Shown here one piece after another: positions 57,928 to 64,000 of a stretch of 64,000 nt of DNA. The notes below the pieces were generated by a model. It saw nothing but the letters and a program-made list of their open reading frames with translations, did no database searches and was not told where the DNA came from. Source of the DNA: Azadirachta indica (lineage: Eukaryota > Streptophyta > Magnoliopsida > Sapindales > Meliaceae); the NCBI GenBank assembly GCA_022749755.1, contig CM040446.1:16430080-16494079 (forward strand), in the 5' to 3' direction. Both the position numbers and the translations under genes were made by a program. Numbering within the stretch: position 1 is the first letter of the stretch; each line of letters opens with the position of its first letter.

Positions 57928-58339
57928 GTGGCCCTTTTCAATATGTACTGAGAATAGGAAAAAAATCCAAAAAAGAAAGATAACATTGATATATACATCC
58001 AAACTAAGTTATAACAATACATACAGGTACCCAAACAAGTCAGTGGTGAAAATGGCAAGATATAAACCCAACCCAAGGGTAATTAGCTAAAAAATTACAC
58101 CAATTTTTAAATTTAACCACCTTTAAAATTTATTTTGAATACTGTAAAATAAAAAAAGGCAGAATTTTCGACGAAATTACCGTCACTTGCAAAAAAATTC
58201 AAAAACCGAAATTTAGTTTCTCATTTCTCTCAAATTCCCCGTACTCTCAATTCTTCAAAAATCCAAATTTTCTAGTTTTCTAATCCTAAGCACATTAATA
58301 TGAAATTAATGTAATTAACTCTAAAAAAAACTCTCATAA

Positions 58340-58682
58340 ATCGTTTGATTTGCATGTTTGATTATATATTAGACTAAATTTCTTAAATTTGACAGCAAAT
58401 CTCGATTATAATGTTATTATAGTCGAAAGCTCACTCTCCATCTCAATAATATTGTGGTGGAGAGTGAATCTTGACGACCGCAATGTAAATCAAAAATAAG
58501 TTTTGACCACAATATTCTTAGGTTTGAGAGTAAGTCTTAACTATAATAATATTGCGATAACAAGTGAATCTTAATTGCAGTTAAGACTCGCTCCGATTTG
58601 TTTTCAATCTTAGACGACGTCTCAAATTTAAAAAGTTTAACCTAACATACAATCAAACGTATAAATTAAACAATTTTAACTT
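58340..58682. mobile_element. ~0.34-kb inverted-repeat MITE candidate
   Basis: The left arm (GTTTGATTTGCATGTTTGATT..., about 58342-58394) is matched inverted by the right arm (reverse complement GTTTAATTTATACGTTTGATT..., about 58622-58680). A further hairpin (CACTCTCCATCTC...GGTGGAGAGTG) lies near the centre. No convincing target-site duplication, so the superfamily is not assigned. It lies upstream of the MAPR gene, beyond the EMC4 3' end. Confidence 0.55.
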
Positions 58683-59100
58683 TAAATGGCTTTGGTCTTT
58701 TGGAAATAAAATTAAGGTTAAGAGTTTTTGAACAATTAAAGCTTTGGGAGACACAAGAATATGAATTAGAGCTTTTGTGCTTTTCTTTTTCCAGCGAGAA
58801 AACAAACATTGTTCAGAGACTAAACACTACAAACTTGTAAATCCCCACAGTTCAAAGAGGTTAGCTAAATAAATATGACAATCAATAATAATGATCTAGC
58901 AAGTCATATATTTAAGTGCTACAAATCCAGCTATGATAAGATTAAAAACAATATTTTTGCTATATTATCCACGACAGCAACGCCTACAAGTAACAAGCCA
59001 TTTATGCAAGAACAGCTTTCTAATCTCAATGTGTTCTTGTAAGTTCCTTCCACAAGAATTCTCAGCGAATGATTGTTGATTACAAGCCGACTGAAGGAAA

Positions 59101-61573
59101 TTAGTACAGAGGAATGCCGCCACCTGAATATTCAACCTCCTGAAAAGTAACCAGAAAATCATCAATGTTAGAGAAAGCTATAATAGAGCAGCACCTGTGA
59201 TAGAGGTGATTGACCATGATACAATGAATCAAATTATGCACTGAAGTGGCCGAAATTTTGATGGCATAATTTTCTCTGGAATGAAATTGTCTATATTGCT
59301 GCTTATACATTTTCAAGAGAACAAACGATTCTTTTCCATTTCATTTTTCAAATTCTCAATGGGGGAGGACGTGCGGATAAGGAAGAAAGTTGAACCTGAG
59401 CAGGGGGTAAGGATGAAACCCAGTCCGATGCATGTGTTGGAAGAAGCCCCAACGTGTTAAGCTGCCAAAATCAAAGAAATTGAACATAGAAACCAATATT
59501 TTATGTATCAGAATTCCATTCGTCATAAAGAGACAACCCATTTAAAATTATAGACAAAAAATTGGTCTCACCTTCCAAACACCCAGTGCTAAGCCTCCCA
59601 AATTAAGGGCAATGAACAACAACTTAGGTCCCAGAAGATCTACTTTACTGTCCTTGTAAGGCTCAAAAACTGCATAATCAAAGTGAACTTCTACGAATGA
59701 ATTTCACAAAAATTTTCAGACCTTGGTAGATGTAAATGCATGAATATCATGCATACAGATTTCGTACAATCAAACTGTATACAAGGTATCAAGAGAAAGA
59801 GTATTAAAATAAACAGTCCAACTAAAGCACTTGCGGAGTCATTAGCCAAAGCAGCTATTCTATCTTGCTAAACCTCCCAAATTAAGGGCAATGAACAACT
59901 TAGGTCCCAGAAGATCTACTTTACTGTCCTTGTAAGGCTCAAAAACTGCATAGTCAAAGTGAACTTCTACGAATGAACTTCACAAAAATTTTCAGACTTT
60001 GGTAGATGTAAATGCATGAATATTATGGGTATGAATTTTGTACAATCAAACTGTATACAAGGTATCAAGAGAAAGACTATTAAAATAAACAGTCCAACTA
60101 AAGCACTTGTGGAGTCATTAGCCCAAGCAGCCGTTCTATCTATCTACACATACACACTATTTTGGTAGCATGGGAACTCAAAGTAGAAAGAATAGTACCA
60201 AGCACAACTTTAGTAGAATAACAAAAAAATTCAGCTTTAGATGGTCCTTGTTATTATCTTTTCTACACATTTTATGCACTTCATATGCGAAAAAAAGCAG
60301 TAACATGGATTGAAAATGTTAAAAATAGAAGTTAATATCTTAGAAATGCTCCCTATCCATAACTTCACTCACCAATTGTAAAAATCACTCTGGAAACCCA
60401 ACAACCTAAAAGAAAGTACACTCTCTAAATGCAGACATGAAAGGGTATTATGAAGACAAAAGGATTGCAACCAATATTATTTCTAAAATACACAGGTTTC
60501 TTCATGATCCCTGCAATGATTTCACAATCTCTATAAGGTATGCATAAAAACTATCATTTTGATCTCTCTCCCTCAAGAGACATACTCTTAATAAGCATAA
60601 ACACGGAACAGAAAACAAAGAGAAGTTTCAGTGTACAAATTGGTAACATAGAAGCAAAAATTAACAGTGCTTACCCTTTCCAACCCCTTGTAGAGCACTT
60701 ATAGGCTGCCAGAGAGCTGAGAAAGTAATACCAATACTAAAAAGATGCACTGTACTTCCCGCCATCCACATCATAAAGCCCATCATCATCAAATTCTTAA
60801 AAGGGGCTTGAGCCACTTCCCAAGCTTTCTGTTTATATACAATAAAACTACAATGTTCACCATTCTGACCATAATCACTAGCATTTAAAACTCATTCATA
60901 ACAGAAAAACACAAATCAGAAACAAATTAATACATGTACCGTAGCATAACTCAGCAATCCAATATTCCAATTCCAAAAGTAAACCTTGCTTATGGTCAAA
61001 ATTTACATCAACAAGCTTGCCAACTCTTAGTTAAAATTCAGAACCCAAACACCAAACTTGACTCCTCAAATTGAATGAAATCAATGATTTTCATACGCAA
61101 AATTAAATGCCCGTTTTACCCTAAATCTAACCAATATTTCTATTAAAGTTTTCCTTACTATCCTAGTCTGTCTCAGCTGACAAATAAAAACGGATCCAAA
61201 CCCAGGAAAAACAAGAAAAAGAAAATCAGTAATTTAATTACCATACAAAATACAAATTTAACACAAAAGAATATATATTGAAAATTTTTTTTTCTTTTAG
61301 AAAATTACCTGAGCTTTCCAATTAGCTTCAGCATCTTTCTTCTGACGAGTCATCGCCGAATCATCCTAATATCACACATTCAAAGGAGCCTCAAAATCAG
61401 AAACTGATTCAAATATTACAGAGAGAGGGAGGTGAGAGAAAAACCTGATCTTGAGAAACGCGAGAAAAACCAGGAGGATCAGGGATGTCGCGGGAGGAAG
61501 GAGTGGTAGAATAATCAGAGAAATCGACGGCCCATCTCCGGCCGGAACCCATCACTCCTTTGCCTTTTTCCAT
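59101..61573 (-). CDS. EMC4: ER membrane protein complex subunit 4 (EMC4)
   Basis: Subunit of the ER membrane complex that inserts tail-anchored and multi-pass membrane proteins. Exons: 61573-61445, 61365-61309, 60828-60675, 59669-59572, 59461-59396, 59139-59101, giving 180 residues (Arabidopsis At5g10780 about 180). Order of landmarks: MEKGKGVMGSGRRWAVDF, PPGFSRVSQDQ, MTRQKKDAEANWKAQKAWE, then two hydrophobic segments (NLMMMGFMMWMAGSTVHLFSI and LLFIALNLGGLALGVW), ending EYSGGGIPLY. The intron between exons 3 and 4 carries a 279-bp tandem duplication that includes most of exon 4. Confidence 0.95.
59588..60142 (-). repeat. 279-bp tandem duplication spanning EMC4 exon 4
   Basis: Copy A (59588-59866) contains the true exon 4. 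Copy B (59867 to about 60142) contains the same acceptor and exon 4 sequence up to GGLA, but the duplication joint removes the donor. Copy B lacks three bases, so LLFIAL becomes LFIAL without a frame change. Read through, it reaches an in-frame TAG within two codons after the joint. Confidence 0.93.
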
Positions 61574-61699
61574 TATTCTAGTGGTAGTAGTTGGATTCAA
61601 GATCGATTGATTCAATCGCTGCTCTGTTATTGTTTGTTTGATTGCAACTATAAGCACCGGTTGTAGCTGCCTCTAAGTGCTGCCCAAACACGCCCTTAA

Positions 61700-62456
61700 G
61701 TTAAGAAGCCGGCCAATGAAGTTTTATTTTATTTTTTATAAAAGAAAAATAGCCTAAATATTCCTACTAAATTATAATTTTAAGTGTTTTAATTAGAAGA
61801 ATAAAATATAATTCAAAACAATTAAAATAAATATAACATACTCTTTTGAAACAATGAAAATACAGGGGAGAGAGGGAGAGTGTGTTTGGGAAATTTGCTT
61901 GAGAAAGCATGAGTAAGGAGGGCTGATATAATTTGTAAGTTTGAATTATTTAAGTTTGGTATTTTATATATATATATATATATATATTACTTTAAAACTT
62001 TATGACTATTAATATAATTGTTTGTTCTACCAATGTAGAAAAAAAAAACTGAAAAAACAAATTGAAGCATTTTTTTAAAAAAGAATTTATAATAAGTAAA
62101 ATCATACAAAATATAAAATATATGATTTTATGTACAAATTACTAATACTACAATTAAAATCTATCAGACATGGAGAAAAGATCTAGTCTCACATAAAAAA
62201 TCTAGCAACGCATGGACCGCGGAATACCAAAAATTAACTGCTAATAAATAAAAAAGTGAAAATTTATCAACTACTACAACTACAAATGATACCCTCGATT
62301 AGTTTTGATTTCTGTCTAGAATTGATTTATTGAGAATCAAGCAGAATAGATCATCAGATCAAAGCAGCAAATATTGCGGCAAGTAAGTTCTTCTGATTAT
62401 TCAGATTTAGCATGTTAATAGTCATATCATAAGTTAATAGTTTATGCAGCACAACA

Positions 62457-62488
<32 letters not shown>

Positions 62489-62540
62489 CACTTTATGCAT
62501 AACAACTGGATCCGTCTCCTAAAATTTATACATGCTGCAG
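61700..62540. other. EMC4 upstream region and EamA transporter 3' flank
   Basis: AT-rich, with AT-dinucleotide microsatellites at about 61964-61987 and 62466-62489. The left end is the EMC4 promoter region and the right end likely holds the transporter 3' UTR. No gene seen. Confidence 0.5.
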
Positions 62541-62546
62541 CTTCAG

Positions 62547-63929
62547 TTACAACTCTAACTTTGCTGAAAACTTGTCCGCAAGATTGGCTATAATAAAACC
62601 TGCAAAAACCTGAAACCAACAAAACTGATCACTGAAGTTTCTATAATTCTATTAATAGCATATTGTGTGAAACATTCAGTATGCCTTTGATGGTATTTTG
62701 ACACAGAATTGCATGAAAAATGAAGAGGCTAATTACTACCTGAATGCATCCAAAGATGTAGACGGGGGAGTAGTGGCGGCCATGTATAACCATGTCAGCT
62801 ACCATTGCAATGGGTATGGTTAACGACATCCCCAGTGTGGCGACTAATGGAGTTGTCCAAACCACGGAGAGGGCCCTGAATCATTTGAGATGGATTACTA
62901 AGAGCATAGAATAGTGACAGTTACTCACCATAGGCTGTGATTTTAAAGCAATAAGATGATGTTTTCAAGCCTTAAAGAAAACTCGTATCAAATACTTGTA
63001 ATGCATAACCATGGAGAAAGGTCCAAGTCTATACCATTTAAGCATAGTTTTAATCACTCGTGGAGTTTTTTAAGGCAATTTTTTACAGTCAGAATGGCGA
63101 CAGTATAGTTTTAAGGCAATTTTGATGGCTTACCAAGCAACAAATTCAACTTTATACTGTTTCTATTTTGGCCCGGGAAACCACCAAGAAAATTGCTACT
63201 ATACATACCAAAAGTAGTCTGACAGAACACTCCCCACAAAGCCGTTTAATAGGACTACTTCTCCAACAGATTTTGAATGTGGAAATCTAAATGGAGGCTC
63301 AATTCCGGCAGCATTCAGAGGCCATACTGCACCAAAAATAACATTGATGTGAAAGATACTTCATTTCAGATAGGAAAAGTATAGGCCAGAATCATGCACA
63401 CACAAGCTTCACCATCTGTTATGCTCATTAATGTTCAAGTTGGTGACATCTACAGTGAAACTCAGTGCAACGTTTATAATAACACAGCAGAACACCCCAA
63501 AAAGTTTTTGCTGAAAACTGAATAGAAATTGTTGCATTGCAAAATACCATTATTTTCAGCTCCCAAACACCATATATGGCAATTGAGATGGCACATTTGA
63601 AAGCAAAAGACCTCTTTTGCAAAAGGCCATGACAACCAGTTTTACTAAATCATTCTAACTTATAATCCACTTCTTCAGCATCACAATCTTTCAGTTCAGA
63701 GCTAACTATCTGAGGTTTTTGATTGAAACTGGTACAATTCCTATTCATCCATTTGTCTTCTAAGCAACTAAGGATTAAAAATTGCAGCATGCATGAAGTA
63801 AAACTCAAAGACAGCTAAATTACATACTGAGCCACCAAAGACCAAGAAGAGTAAAGAGACCAATATATCCAAAGAACTTCTGCATGTCGACCTTGTCTCC
63901 TTCAGATCCAGCAGATCTTTTGAGCAGCA
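62547..63929 (-). CDS. EamA/SLC35F-type membrane transporter, 5' part outside window
   Basis: C-terminal part of a drug/metabolite-transporter (EamA, SLC35F5-like) protein of plant type (compare At4g32140, from memory). Exons seen: 63929-63828, 63326-63209, 62875-62740, 62609-62547; phases join correctly, and more 5' exons must lie beyond 64000. Sequence landmarks: [79 protein letters not shown] and the C-terminus [19 protein letters not shown]. At least four hydrophobic helices are visible. Substrate is unknown. Confidence 0.9.
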
Positions 63930-64000
63930 CTGCAATAAATAGACAACTAGGTGAACAATCAAGCGGAAGATTTTGGCACTAATCTAGTAACTGCAAATTA

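Noticed and set aside
59867..59945. Upstream copy of EMC4 exon 4 as a normal mutually exclusive exon
   Set aside because: The duplication joint removes the splice donor and an in-frame stop follows at once, so it cannot replace exon 4 cleanly.

Overview
This is nuclear DNA from a flowering plant. Genes are split into many short exons with GT..AG introns, the introns and spacers are T/A-rich, and the recognisable proteins are plant types: a clade-specific PP2C, eIF(iso)4G, a plastid glutathione peroxidase, folate-biopterin transporters and a PLS-class PPR remnant. Protein similarity suggests a rosid eudicot, possibly Citrus. That genus-level guess is from memory and is not proven by the sequence.

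Layout, left to right. A PP2C phosphatase gene (-) is cut by the left edge. It is followed by an AT-rich gene desert of about 7 kb that holds two nested foldback elements, each with a 9-bp target-site duplication of the Mutator type. Next come a decayed PPR gene (-), eIF(iso)4G (-, 9 exons), a chloroplast-type glutathione peroxidase (+), a folate-biopterin transporter (+), ENHANCER OF RUDIMENTARY homolog (+), and the 17-exon splicing factor RRC1/SR140 (+). A MYB/SANT-like gene (-) built from four copies of one exon-pair module follows, then a second folate-biopterin transporter (-). Two more MULE-like elements come next, one 1.13 kb with a perfect 9-bp duplication and one about 2.5 kb filled with a degenerate minisatellite. 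The right end holds the deubiquitinase UBP22 (-), a cytochrome-b5-like MAPR protein (-), EMC4 (-) with a tandem duplication across one exon, and an EamA/SLC35F-type transporter (-) that runs off the right edge.

The genes are housekeeping functions and not an operon-like system. They cover signalling (PP2C), translation initiation (eIFiso4G), plastid redox defence (GPX), pterin/folate transport (two FBTs), RNA processing (ERH, RRC1), chromatin deubiquitination (UBP22) and ER membrane-protein insertion (EMC4). From memory, the order FBT-ERH-RRC1-UBP22-EMC4 matches Arabidopsis At5g10820 to At5g10780, and the PP2C/GPX pair matches At4g31860/At4g31870 and At2g25070/At2g25080. The window is therefore a conserved gene block into which a PPR copy, the MYB gene, a second FBT, MAPR and several DNA elements have been interleaved.

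Exon boundaries were placed by hand by matching reading frame, splice dinucleotides and family sequence. In every multi-exon model the exon phases add up. UTR ends are not determined. I found no convincing tRNA, rRNA or CRISPR features, and no clearly new biological system. The most unusual items are the four-module MYB gene, the nested foldback MULEs, the minisatellite-bearing MULE and the EMC4 exon duplication.
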